NCBI RefSeq assembly: GCF_029893805.1
Contig: NZ_JARXYP010000002.1
Coordinates: 6,138,001 to 6,202,000 of the forward strand
Reading direction: 5' to 3'
DNA: 64,000 nucleotides
Source of the DNA: Streptomyces sp. SAI-135
GTDB taxonomy: Bacteria; Actinomycetota; Actinomycetes; Streptomycetales; Streptomycetaceae
Made by a program: the position numbers and the translations under genes. Within the stretch, counting starts at the first letter, position 1. Each line of letters begins with the position of its first letter. The notes below the pieces were generated by a model. It made no database searches, had not been told where the DNA came from, and saw only the letters and a program-made list of their open reading frames with translations. This document shows, one piece after another, positions 1 to 7,532 of this stretch.

Positions 1-341
1 GTCAGGAGGTACCACTGGCGGTTGCCCTGGACGCTCTGGCCGTTGGTCCGGCAGAAGATGGAGACGACCTCACCCCGCTCGGCCCACCGGATGATCTGCC
101 CGCCCCGGTTGGGCGCACTGCGCAGTGCCAGCGAACTGGCCGTCACCACACCTCTGGCCAGGCGCTGGTTCTGATTCTGGCTTTGATTCTGGTTCTGGTT
201 CTGACTCTGGTTCTGGTGGTTCCCCGAGGCGCTCTGCGGGTCGTCGCCCCACTCGTCGCCGGCGACGGCGGGCGTGGCGAGGGCGGTGACGGCGAGGGCG
301 CAGGCGGCGACGGCTATGGGGAGACGGGAGCGCAGGGACAT
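1..341 (-). CDS. Secreted SH3-like protein with a Gln/Asn tract (3' end outside window)
   Basis: The visible 113 codons begin at an ATG preceded by GGAGGT six bases upstream. Residues 1-27 form a Sec signal peptide: a basic start, a hydrophobic Ala/Leu/Val core, and an Ala-Val-Ala-type cleavage site. Residues 43-59 are an almost pure Gln/Asn/Ser tract. The part after residue 65 has the look of a bacterial SH3 (SH3_3-type) domain: a small buried strand, an Ile-Phe-Cys strand, then Gly/Asn turns and a Trp-Tyr-Leu strand. Such domains usually bind peptidoglycan or protein partners outside the cell. The gene runs off the left edge, so length and C-terminus are unknown. The SH3 call rests on pattern only. 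The signal peptide and the Gln/Asn tract are seen directly. Confidence 0.7.
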   Translation of the reverse strand, partial: MSLRSRLPIAVAACALAVTALATPAVAGDEWGDDPQSASGNHQNQSQNQNQNQSQNQNQRLARGVVTASSLALRSAPNRGGQIIRWAERGEVVSIFCRTNGQSVQGNRQWYLL

Positions 342-438
342 GGGGGGACCTCCGTGAGGGGGGTGCGAACCTGACTGTTCGCCACGTTAGGAGGCGTGCG
401 GACCCGTCGCCTTTTCAGATGGGCCATAGGAGCAGGAC

Positions 439-1674
439 CTATCGCAACGTCAGAGTCGCGACCGCCCCGCCGTCGTCCGCGTTCGAGAACGACAGCCGGG
501 CCCCGAGGACCTCCGCCTGTCCCACCGCGATGGTCAGCCCCAGCCCGTGCCCCCGGGCCCCGCCCTCCGTACGGAACCGCTGCGGCCCGTGCTCGACGAG
601 ATACTCCGGAAACCCGTCCCCGTGGTCCCGGACGGTCACGACCGCCCCGTCGACCGTCAAGGACACCGGCCCCCGCCCGTGCCGGTGCGCGTTGGCCACC
701 AGATTGCCCAGCACCCGCTCCAGCCGCCGCCGGTCCGTCTCCACGGCCAGATCCCGTACGACGACGACCTCGGTGTCGGTCCCGGACGCCCGCACCACCC
801 GCTCGGCCAGCGCGCCCAGGCGTTCCGCGTCCAGCTCCACCCTCTCCCGGCCGGTGTCCAGCCGGGAGATCTCCAGCAGGTCCTCCGTCAGCGTCCGCAG
901 CGCGGCCACCCGGTCCCGCACCAGCTCGGTGGGCCGCCCCGGCGGCAGCAGCTCGGCCGCCGCGTGCAGCCCCGTCAACGGCGTGCGCAGCTCATGGGCC
1001 ACGTCCGCGGTGAAGCGCTGCTCGCTCAGCAGCTTCCCCTGCAAGGACCCCGCCATGGAGTCCAGCGCGGCGGCCACCGCGGCCACCTCGTCCTGCGGCC
1101 GCGACGGATCCTTCGTCCGCGGATCGCCGACCCGGGCGTCGAGGTCGCCCGCGCTGATCCGCCGGGCCACCCGGGCGGTGGTGTGCAGCCGGGTCGTCAC
1201 CCGGGTCACCGCGAACGCCCCCACCAGCAGGGTCGCCGTGATCGCCGGCACCGACGACCACAGGATCGCCCGGTCGAGGCCCGCGATCGTCCGTGCCCCC
1301 TGCGAGTAGTCCACCTCCACGGCCAGCGCCCGGTCCCCGTCCACCGGTCCCGCCGCCCACATCGCGGGCCGACCGCGGTGCTCGCCGACCATCGTCCCGC
1401 GGTCCCCGCCCACCGCCAGCTCACGCAGCGACCCGGGCAGGTCCGGTGGATCCACGCCCGCGTCCCACATCAGCGTGTCCCCGGCCTCGTACGCCTCGGT
1501 CGCGTCCTTCAGCCGGCTCAGCGCCAGGTGACGGGCCTCGCCGACGGTCTGGTCGGTGACCGAGACATGCACGAGGACACCGAGCAGCGCGGCGAGGGCG
1601 CAGCACATCACGGTGATGAACACGGCGGCCTTCACGGCCAGCGTGCCGGACCAGCGGGGCAGGGCGAGCCTCAT
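439..1674 (-). CDS. Membrane sensor histidine kinase
   Basis: Two-component sensor of 411 residues. It has a first membrane helix (about residues 12-34), an extracytoplasmic loop of about 110 residues, a second helix (about 140-160), a HAMP linker, a HisKA dimerisation helix with the phospho-acceptor His in VAHELRTPL, and an HATPase_c domain with N box NLVANAHRHG, G1 box DHGDGF and G2 box GHGLGL. All catalytic boxes are intact. It starts at the ATG that overlaps the stop of the upstream lipoprotein gene (ATGA), so the two are translationally coupled. No response regulator gene is adjacent on either side, which is unusual. The signal sensed is unknown. The lipoprotein partner suggests an envelope cue, by analogy with the CseA/CseC arrangement of sigma-E systems. 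Confidence 0.9.
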   Translation of the reverse strand: MRLALPRWSGTLAVKAAVFITVMCCALAALLGVLVHVSVTDQTVGEARHLALSRLKDATEAYEAGDTLMWDAGVDPPDLPGSLRELAVGGDRGTMVGEHRGRPAMWAAGPVDGDRALAVEVDYSQGARTIAGLDRAILWSSVPAITATLLVGAFAVTRVTTRLHTTARVARRISAGDLDARVGDPRTKDPSRPQDEVAAVAAALDSMAGSLQGKLLSEQRFTADVAHELRTPLTGLHAAAELLPPGRPTELVRDRVAALRTLTEDLLEISRLDTGRERVELDAERLGALAERVVRASGTDTEVVVVRDLAVETDRRRLERVLGNLVANAHRHGRGPVSLTVDGAVVTVRDHGDGFPEYLVEHGPQRFRTEGGARGHGLGLTIAVGQAEVLGARLSFSNADDGGAVATLTLR

Positions 1675-2402
1675 CGCGAGCTCGCGGACGGTCCGGGCGC
1701 CGGGCTCGGCGCGTTCCCGAGGGCACGGCTGCCGGTGCGCAGCATCTCGTCATGGGTGAGGAGCATCGACTTCTGCTCGGGATCCCAGGTCCACTGGAGC
1801 CGGTACTCGTATCCGGCCACCTCGGACGGCGAACGGATGATCACCGAGCGCCCGGCGAGCTCCACCCCGCTGACCGCGTCCTCCCAGTGCATGACCCGCA
1901 CCAGCCGGTGCTTCTCGACGGTGTAGACGCGTACGGCGGTGACATGGCCGGGCAGCTGCCGGAAGCCGAGCGTCAGGTCCTCGTGCCCGTCACCGGTCAG
2001 GTCGCGGTAGTACGGCCGCAGCACGGGGCACCTCTTCCCGGCCGCCCCCGTCTTCCCGCAGTCGGCCATCCGGCGGGCCGTCTCGGCGTACCCCGTGCCG
2101 GCGTAGCTGCTCGGGTCCGCCTTGATCTCGGCGCGCACGACGGCGACGGGATCCACCGCGCGGACGTCGTCGCCGGGCACGGAGACGCCGGCCACCGGCT
2201 CCGAGTCCACCTCGCCGATCTCGAAGGCCGGGCTGGAGGCGGGCGTCAGCCGCGGCCACAGCCGGTCCGGGCTGATCGCGGTCGGCGTCGGGCCCGCGCC
2301 CACCAGGCCGCCCGCGTCGCCGCAGCCCGCCGCGGCCGCGACCAACAGGGTGACGGCGGCTACGGCGCGGGTCGTGCGGGGTGCGCGGCGGGCGGGGGGC
2401 AC
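1671..2402 (-). CDS. Lipoprotein coupled to histidine kinase
   Basis: About 243 residues, not assigned to a family. I prefer the GTG start at 2402, preceded by AGGAG five bases away. It gives a classical lipoprotein signal: an Arg-rich start, a hydrophobic Val-Ala-Val-Thr-Leu-Leu core, and a lipobox ending Ala-Ala-Gly-Cys near residue 28. A GTG at 2450 would add 16 residues but has no ribosome-binding site. The mature part has a CGKTGAAGKRC segment with two Cys that could pair, then DLTGDGHEDLTLGF, a short FG-GAP-like calcium-loop pattern. It is expected to sit on the outer face of the cytoplasmic membrane. The 4-base overlap with the downstream kinase suggests it modulates that kinase, but this is inference. 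Confidence 0.75.
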   Translation of the reverse strand: MPPARRAPRTTRAVAAVTLLVAAAAGCGDAGGLVGAGPTPTAISPDRLWPRLTPASSPAFEIGEVDSEPVAGVSVPGDDVRAVDPVAVVRAEIKADPSSYAGTGYAETARRMADCGKTGAAGKRCPVLRPYYRDLTGDGHEDLTLGFRQLPGHVTAVRVYTVEKHRLVRVMHWEDAVSGVELAGRSVIIRSPSEVAGYEYRLQWTWDPEQKSMLLTHDEMLRTGSRALGNAPSPAPGPSASSR

Positions 2403-2514
2403 TGTGCTCCTGGGATCGGGGCCGGTCGGGGCTGCCGGCCCCGTACACACTATTCGTACGGACGTCCTTCCTGCCGTCCGGCGGGACCGGGCGGCACCTG
2501 CCCGGTCGGCTCCT

Positions 2515-3021
2515 CTACTCGGTCAGCTCCTCCAGCAGCCGGGCCGTCGACAGCCCTGCCCGCAGGTACTCGACGAACAGCTCGTTGTGCAGCGCCCACG
2601 GTGAGCGGCGGCCCCGGATCAGCCGGATCGCCGCGTCGGCGGTGTGCCCCCTGCGGACCAGGGCGTGCGCGACGACCAGGCCCGAGCGGTTGTAGCCGTG
2701 GTAACAGCGGACGAGGACCTTGCGGCCCTCGTCCAGTGCGTCGCTCGCGGCCTGTGCCAGGCGCATCACGCCCGCGAGCTGGGTCCCGTCCAGCGGGCCG
2801 TCCGGAATCGGCCACACATGGTGCTCGACCCCGGGATCGGGACCGTGGCCCGGCAGCCGCAGCAGCGTCTGGACGAGCTCGAACTCGTCCCGTACGACGG
2901 CGAACTCCCGTTGCCCTGACAGGCCCCGGAACTCGTGTCCGCCCATCCACAGCCCGGGCACGATCTCGTCCCAGGGCCGGTCCGGAGCCGGTACGTCGGG
3001 TTGCTTCCTGCGGGTCCGCAA
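2515..3021 (-). CDS. Dual-specificity/tyrosine protein phosphatase
   Basis: Cytosolic phosphatase of about 168 residues. The signature CX5R loop is VRCYHGYNRSG (Cys about residue 113). An N-terminal DEIVPGLWMGG strand is typical of dual-specificity phosphatases. The substrate cannot be read from sequence, though phosphoprotein is most likely. The open frame runs far upstream into the divergent gene, so the start must be internal. I chose the TTG at 3021 because GGGAGG lies six bases before it and the protein then begins just ahead of the conserved domain. A second TTG further upstream with AGGAG is possible. It is transcribed away from the NERD gene, with about 120 bases between them for promoters. 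Confidence 0.8.
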   Translation of the reverse strand: MRTRRKQPDVPAPDRPWDEIVPGLWMGGHEFRGLSGQREFAVVRDEFELVQTLLRLPGHGPDPGVEHHVWPIPDGPLDGTQLAGVMRLAQAASDALDEGRKVLVRCYHGYNRSGLVVAHALVRRGHTADAAIRLIRGRRSPWALHNELFVEYLRAGLSTARLLEELTE

Positions 3022-3141
3022 CAGCGCCTCCCCAAGCCCCTGCGCCAAGCCCTGCAACTCCTGGCAACTCACCCCAAAGGTAACCGGCTTCTTGCCTGCG
3101 CAGCACCCCGCCTGTTCCCATGGACCATGGGGTGATGGTGC

Positions 3142-3945
3142 ATGAGCGGACTGCGCGTCGTACCGACCTGGCGCCATGGTCAGGAGCGGCTCTACGTCTG
3201 CCTCACGGACGGCAGGAACATCGCCTGGTACGACCGTGAGGCGGCCCGGATCAATCTGCTGAGCGAGGACCGCAGAGAGGACGTGCTCGACGCCCTCGGG
3301 CCCTTCCTGACCGGCCGGGTGGCCGTGGGCCCGCCCCCGGTGCCGACGCCCGCCGAACTGGCCCGGCTCTCCCTCCACCCGGACGACGACCTCGCCCCCA
3401 ACCGGCCCGGCGAGGCCCTCCAGATCGCCCTGGACCGGGACCCCGGTCCCGCGCACCGGCTCCGCCGCGACCCCCGGCGGCGCGCGCTGGAGGCCGAGCA
3501 GACCGTGGGCGAGGCGCTGGACCGCCTCGACGGCGCGGGCTGGCACGCCCTGCACTCCGTGCCGCTGCCCGGCGGCGACCGCGTCCACCATCTGGTGATC
3601 GGCCCCGGCGGACTGTTCGCCGTGCACACGCTGTACGCCCGCAAGCAGCGGGTGACGGTCGCCGACCCGATGGTCGCCCTGGGCCGCAGGGACCCGCACC
3701 CCCTGCTCCGCCGCGTCCGCGCCGACGCCGACCGCGCCTCCTACGCCCTGACCGCCGAGGTCCACCCGGTCCTCGTCCTCGTCGGCCCCTCCGACCTCGC
3801 GATCACCCTCCCGCCCCGCGAGGTCCGCGTCCTGCGCGACACGGACCTGGAAGACCTCACCCGCCTCGGCGGCGTCCTCAAGCCGGCGGACGTGGAGGCC
3901 CTGCACGCGATGGCGAGGGACCGGCACACCTGGGCCAAGGTCTGA
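3142..3945 (+). CDS. NERD-domain protein
   Basis: 267-residue cytosolic protein. The central part (about residues 112-190) fits the nuclease-related NERD domain: EQTVGEALDRL, then a Trp-His-Ala-Leu-His strand, and DRVHHLVIGPGGLFAVHTL, the region corresponding to the conserved D...H-hhh-G..G.h.h.T core. NERD domains are predicted nuclease-like folds and occur in many actinobacterial proteins of unknown role. The N-terminal 110 residues do not match a family I know. Start ATG at 3142 is near a weak GGTGATGG. The gene ends just before the long repeat region. The biochemical function is untested. Proximity to the NHEJ genes at 4.5-6.5 kb is suggestive only. Confidence 0.75.
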   Translation: MSGLRVVPTWRHGQERLYVCLTDGRNIAWYDREAARINLLSEDRREDVLDALGPFLTGRVAVGPPPVPTPAELARLSLHPDDDLAPNRPGEALQIALDRDPGPAHRLRRDPRRRALEAEQTVGEALDRLDGAGWHALHSVPLPGGDRVHHLVIGPGGLFAVHTLYARKQRVTVADPMVALGRRDPHPLLRRVRADADRASYALTAEVHPVLVLVGPSDLAITLPPREVRVLRDTDLEDLTRLGGVLKPADVEALHAMARDRHTWAKV

Positions 3946-4195
3946 ACACGGCGGGTTGAGGTTGCGTGGGACGCGGGGGCCGCAGGGCCTGGACACGATG
4001 GGCTGAGTTCGCGTAGTGGGCGCGGGGGCGGCAGGTCCTGGACACGCTGGGCTGAGGTTGCGTGGGTGTGCGGGGTGGCGGGGCCTGGGCGTCGTGGGTT
4101 GAGGTGGCGTGGTGGTGCGGGGGTGGCGGGGCCTGGATGTCGTGGGCTGAGCCCACCCGGCAGCGCGGGGGCGGCAAGGCCTGAACACGGCTCAC
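3946..4195. repeat. Degenerate ~50-bp GC-rich tandem repeat
   Basis: Directly after the NERD stop codon, variants of a unit containing GGCCTGGACACGNTGGGCTG followed by AGGTTGCGTG recur about five times (near 3944, 3988, 4040, 4085 and 4130). Unit lengths are about 47-57 bases. The copies differ by substitutions and small indels, so this looks like an old array. No convincing gene is present on either strand. Open frames here exist only because GC-rich repeats lack stops. Confidence 0.75.
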
Positions 4196-4530
4196 GGCAG
4201 CCCACCCAGGGGCGCGGGGAACTGCGCGACAAGCCCCCACCGGCCGGCAGCCGCCCGACAACCCCCCTCTGAACACCGCTCACGGCAGCCCACCCAGGGG
4301 CGCGGGGAACTGCGCGCCAAGCCCCCACCGGCCGGCAGCCGCCCGACAACCCCCCTCTGAACACCGCTCACGGCAGCCCACCCAGGGGCGCGGGGAACTG
4401 CGCGCCAAGCCCCCACCGGCCGGCACCCGCCCGACAACCCCCCTCTGAACACCGCTCACGGCAGCCCACCCAGGGGCGCGGGGAACTGCGCGACAAGCCC
4501 CCACCGGCCCGCACCCGCCCCACAACCCCA
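4180..4530. repeat. 88-bp tandem repeat array
   Basis: Three full copies and a partial fourth of an 88-bp unit. The shared landmark CCCACCCAGGGGCGCGGGGA begins at 4201, 4289, 4377 and 4465, exactly 88 bases apart. Copies differ at only a few positions (for example GCGAC versus GCGCC after the landmark). The fourth copy decays after about 65 bases, just before the ligD-type gene ends at 4553. The core GGGGCGCGGGGAACTGCGCG also appears, in reverse complement and diverged, twice near 8.6-8.8 kb, so it belongs to a dispersed family. Confidence 0.9.
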
Positions 4531-4552
4531 CCCGGCACCCCCCTCGCGCACC

Positions 4553-5434
4553 TCACGGCAACGGCGACGCCCGCTCACCGTCCAGCAACGGCCCCAGCAG
4601 ATCGCCGTAGTCCTGCAACCGCGCCCCCATGTCCCCGGCCTCGAAGGCCAGTTGCCCAGGCGCCCCACACTCCTCCACCTCCGTCCAGGTCACCGGCGCC
4701 GACACCAACGGCCGCGCCCGCGCCCGCAACGTGTACGGAGTCGCCGTCGTCTTACGGGCAGCGTTCTGGCTCCAGTCCACGAAGACCTTCCCGGGCCGCA
4801 GACTGCGCGTCATCCGGTGCAGCGCCAGCCGCGGCATCGCCCGCTCCGCCTCCACGGCGAGCTGCTTCGCGTACTCCGACACCTGCTCGGACGAGGCACC
4901 CCGCACCGCCGCCAGCAGGTGCAGCCCCTTGGACCCGGCGGTCTTCGGGTACGCCTCGATGCCGTCCGCCGCCAGCCGCTCCCGCAGCCACAGCGCCACC
5001 TCGCAGCACTCGACGACCGTCGCGGGCGGGCCCGGATCCAGGTCGAGGACCAGGCGGTCGGCCTCCTCGGGCGAGTCGACCAGCCACTGGTGGGTGTGGA
5101 ACTCCGTGACCAGGTTGGCCGCCCACATCAGGCTCGCCAGGTCCTGGACCAGCACCATCCGGGCCGGCCCCTCCGAGCGGGGCACCTCGGCCGTGGTGAC
5201 CCAGTCGGGCGTACCCGGCGGAACGTTCTTGGCGAAGAAGACCTGACCGTCGGGGCCGTCCGGGTAGCGCAGGAAGGAGACGGCACGGTCCCGCAGATGG
5301 GGGAGGAGGACGTCGGCCGCGGTGGCGTAGTAGTGGAGCACCTCGCCCTTGGTGAAGCCGGTGGCCGGATACAGCACCTTCTCCAGATTGCTGAGCGCGA
5401 GCCGTCGCCCCTCCACCTCTGTGATCGGCGTCAT
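4553..5434 (-). CDS. LigD-type non-homologous end-joining DNA polymerase
   Basis: 293-residue stand-alone polymerase domain of the LigD family (archaeo-eukaryotic primase fold). It opens with the typical LSNLEKVLYPATGFTKGEVL segment. The catalytic DLDP motif (about residue 137) and the KTAGSKGLHLL motif (His after Gly-Leu) are present, as is FVDWSQN near the C-terminus. In bacterial NHEJ this domain fills gaps and adds ribonucleotides at broken ends, guided by Ku. There is no ligase or phosphoesterase domain here, and Streptomyces commonly encode those separately. It is divergent from ku, with a very short shared regulatory region. The start ATG at 5434 is the only one that keeps the N-terminal motif intact. 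Confidence 0.93.
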   Translation of the reverse strand: MTPITEVEGRRLALSNLEKVLYPATGFTKGEVLHYYATAADVLLPHLRDRAVSFLRYPDGPDGQVFFAKNVPPGTPDWVTTAEVPRSEGPARMVLVQDLASLMWAANLVTEFHTHQWLVDSPEEADRLVLDLDPGPPATVVECCEVALWLRERLAADGIEAYPKTAGSKGLHLLAAVRGASSEQVSEYAKQLAVEAERAMPRLALHRMTRSLRPGKVFVDWSQNAARKTTATPYTLRARARPLVSAPVTWTEVEECGAPGQLAFEAGDMGARLQDYGDLLGPLLDGERASPLP

Positions 5435-5437
5435 ACG

Positions 5438-5450
5438 ATGAGAATCTCAT
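5438..5450. promoter_or_regulatory. Perfect 13-bp inverted repeat between the NHEJ polymerase gene and ku
   Basis: ATGAGA-A-TCTCAT is a perfect palindrome around a single A. It lies three bases upstream of the polymerase start codon and inside the divergent intergenic region. It may be an operator controlling both NHEJ genes. It overlaps a candidate upstream ATG for ku at 5449, which is another reason to prefer the GTG start at 5497. Confidence 0.4.
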
Positions 5451-5496
5451 GCAAAGAGGGATAGAACGGCACAAAACCCCAGAAAGGGTGCTGCTG

Positions 5497-6519
5497 GTGA
5501 GATCCATATGGAACGGCGCCATCTCCTTCGGCCTGGTCAGCATCCCGATCAAGCTGGTCAACGCCACCGAGAGCCACTCGATCTCCTTCCGCCAGATCCA
5601 CACCGAGGACGGCGGACGGGTCCGCTACCGCAAGGTCTGCGAGCTGGAGGACCGGGAGATCAGCCAGGCGGAGATCGGCAAGGGGTACGAGGACGCGGAC
5701 GGCACCATCATCCCGATCACCGACGAGGACCTGGCCCACCTGCCGCTCCCGACGGCCAAGACCATCGAGATCGTCGCCTTCGTGCCGGCCGAACGGATCG
5801 ACCCCCTCCAGATGGACGCGTCGTACTACCTCCAGGCGGGCGGCGCCCCCGCGGCCAAGCCGTACACCCTGCTGAGGGAGGCGCTCAAGCGCAGCAACAA
5901 GGTGGCCATCGCCAAGTTCGCCCTGCGCGGCCGCGAACGCCTCGGCATGCTCCGGGTGGTCGAGGACGCCATCGCCCTGCACGGGCTGCTGTGGCCGGAC
6001 GAGGTCCGCGCGCCCGAGGGACTCGCCCCCGACACCAAGGTCACCGTCAGCGACAAGGAACTCGACCTGGCCGACGCCCTGATGGACACCCTCGGCGAGA
6101 TCGACCTGGACGAACTGCACGACGAGTACCGCGAGGCGCTGGAGGAGGTCGTCGCCGCGAAGGCCGCGGGGGAGGCCCCGCCGGAGTCCCCGGAACCGGC
6201 CCGCAGCGGCAAGGTGCTCGACCTCATGGCCGCGCTGGAGAAGAGCGTGCGGGAGGCGAAGGAGTCGCGGGGCGAGGAGCCGGGGGAGGTCAGGCAGTTG
6301 CCGCAGCGGAAGTCGGCGCGGTCCGCGCCCAAGGAGACCGGCGGGAAGAAGTCGACGGCCAGGACCGCCAAGAGCACCACGACGAAGAAGACGGCGGCCG
6401 CCAAGAAGACGACGGCGAAGTCCTCCCAGGGGACGAAGAAGACGGCGGCGGCCAAGAAGGCGTCGACCGCGAAGAAGACGGCGGCCAAGAAGACCACCGC
6501 CCGCAAGCGGACCGCGTGA
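5497..6519 (+). CDS. ku: Ku protein, NHEJ DNA end-binding
   Basis: 340 residues, larger than the roughly 280-residue bacterial core. The Ku fold runs from the N-terminal RSIWNGAISFGLVSIPIKL to about residue 270. It forms a homodimeric ring on double-strand ends and recruits the LigD polymerase. The last 75 or so residues are a Lys/Ala/Thr-rich tail with repeated AAKKT units, resembling histone H1 and the extended Ku tails of actinomycetes, which add DNA binding. Start GTG at 5497 follows AAAGGG at good spacing. An ATG at 5449 would add 16 residues not conserved in the family. It is divergent from the polymerase gene, giving a two-gene NHEJ unit. Confidence 0.95.
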   Translation: MRSIWNGAISFGLVSIPIKLVNATESHSISFRQIHTEDGGRVRYRKVCELEDREISQAEIGKGYEDADGTIIPITDEDLAHLPLPTAKTIEIVAFVPAERIDPLQMDASYYLQAGGAPAAKPYTLLREALKRSNKVAIAKFALRGRERLGMLRVVEDAIALHGLLWPDEVRAPEGLAPDTKVTVSDKELDLADALMDTLGEIDLDELHDEYREALEEVVAAKAAGEAPPESPEPARSGKVLDLMAALEKSVREAKESRGEEPGEVRQLPQRKSARSAPKETGGKKSTARTAKSTTTKKTAAAKKTTAKSSQGTKKTAAAKKASTAKKTAAKKTTARKRTA

Positions 6520-6557
6520 CCTGCGCACCACCGCCCGAGGAAGGCACCGCGCAGGTC
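6518..6557. terminator. Likely bidirectional terminator hairpin after ku
   Basis: GACCTGCGC at 6518-6526 pairs with GCGCAGGTC at 6549-6557 around a 22-base loop. It sits exactly between the converging ends of ku and the cyclophilin gene. There is no clear T run, which is common in high-GC actinomycetes. Confidence 0.45.
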
Positions 6558-6577
6558 GCGTCAGCCGTGCCGCGAGG

Positions 6578-7078
6578 TCAGTCGACGACCTTCGCGGACT
6601 CGATGATCACCGGCTGCGTCGGCACGTCGCCGTGCCCGCGGCTGCTGCCGGTGCGCACGCCCTTGATCTGGTCGACGACGTCCTGGCCCTCGGCGACCTT
6701 GCCGAACACGGTGTAGCCCCAGCCGTTCGGGCTCTTGGCCGTGAAGTTGAGGAACTCGTTGTCCGAGACGTTGATGAAGAACTGCGCGGTCGCCGAGTGC
6801 GGGTCGCTGGTGCGCGCCATCGCCACGGTGTACGCGGTGTTCTTCAGGCCGTTGTCGGCCTCGTTCGGGACCGGCGCGAGCGTGGGCTTCTGCACCATGT
6901 CCGGCGTGAAACCGCCGCCCTGGACCATGAAGCCGTCGATCACCCGGTGGAAGATCGTGCCGTCGTAGTGCCCGTTGCCGACGTACTTCAGGAAGTTCTC
7001 GACCGTCTTGGGCGCCTCGGCGTCGGCCAGCTCGAGGACGATACGGCCGAAGTTGGTGGTCAGCTCGACCCTGGACAT
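6578..7078 (-). CDS. Cyclophilin-type peptidyl-prolyl cis-trans isomerase
   Basis: 166-residue cytosolic single-domain cyclophilin that speeds prolyl bond isomerisation during folding. Hallmarks in order: NFGRIVLEL, FHRVIDGFMVQGG (catalytic Arg and Phe-Met-Gln), a Ser-Ala-Thr-Ala-Gln-Phe-Phe-Ile core where the family has Gly/Ser-x-Asn-x-Ser-Gln-Phe, and GYTVFGKV. The length is normal for PpiA/PpiB. I use the ATG at 7078, with AAGGGA upstream. A further ATG at 7105 adds nine unconserved residues. It is monocistronic, with its 3' end facing ku. Confidence 0.95.
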   Translation of the reverse strand: MSRVELTTNFGRIVLELADAEAPKTVENFLKYVGNGHYDGTIFHRVIDGFMVQGGGFTPDMVQKPTLAPVPNEADNGLKNTAYTVAMARTSDPHSATAQFFINVSDNEFLNFTAKSPNGWGYTVFGKVAEGQDVVDQIKGVRTGSSRGHGDVPTQPVIIESAKVVD

Positions 7079-7131
7079 GGGAATCGTCCCTTTCTGGTGG
7101 GGCATGACCGAAGCATCTTGTCACACGGCGG

Positions 7132-7524
7132 TCATGGCGCCGGTGACGACAGGGGGGCCTCGCCCGTGACGCTCGCGGTCGTGCCGGGCCGCGGGGTCGG
7201 TACGACCGAGGGCTCGGAAGGGGCGGGCGACGGTGACACCGGGCCGGTGCGGGTGGGCGGGGGGCTGCTCGCCGGGGCCAGCGGCACCGAGGAACGGCCG
7301 GAGTCCGTACCGGGCAGCGCGGCCACGATCCCGGCCGTGAGGGCGGCGGCCACCAGTGCTCCGACGGCGCCCGAGACCGCCGTACGACGGCGTCGGATCC
7401 GTCGGCCGCCGGCGACGGCCGCGTCGGTGACGCTGGGCAGGGCCGGTTCCCGCCCGCCGTCGAGGATGGCCTCGAAGGCGTCCCGCACGCGGTCGCCCTC
7501 CCCGTAACGGTCCCAGTCGTCCAT
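7132..7524 (-). CDS. Single-pass membrane protein cotranscribed with ECF sigma factor
   Basis: 130 residues, no recognised family. Residues 1-45 are cytoplasmic and charged. An RRIRRRR stop-transfer-type cluster precedes one membrane helix (about 50-72). The rest is a Pro/Ser/Thr-rich extracytoplasmic tail. The start ATG at 7524 has a strong GGGAGGTGAG site and lies eight bases after the sigma-factor stop, so it is the second gene of that operon. The position and the cytoplasmic-domain, helix, outside-tail plan are typical of anti-sigma factors or membrane sensors of SigE-family operons. No zinc-binding HxxxCxxC anti-sigma motif is present, so an anti-sigma role is only a guess. Confidence 0.75.
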   Translation of the reverse strand: MDDWDRYGEGDRVRDAFEAILDGGREPALPSVTDAAVAGGRRIRRRRTAVSGAVGALVAAALTAGIVAALPGTDSGRSSVPLAPASSPPPTRTGPVSPSPAPSEPSVVPTPRPGTTASVTGEAPLSSPAP

Positions 7525-7532
7525 GTGCCCAC

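Noticed and set aside
2448..4188. Very long minus-strand frame covering the phosphatase and much of the NERD gene
   Set aside because: Only the first part (up to 3021) carries the phosphatase motif. The rest is antisense to the NERD gene and the GC-rich repeat, so it is a shadow frame.
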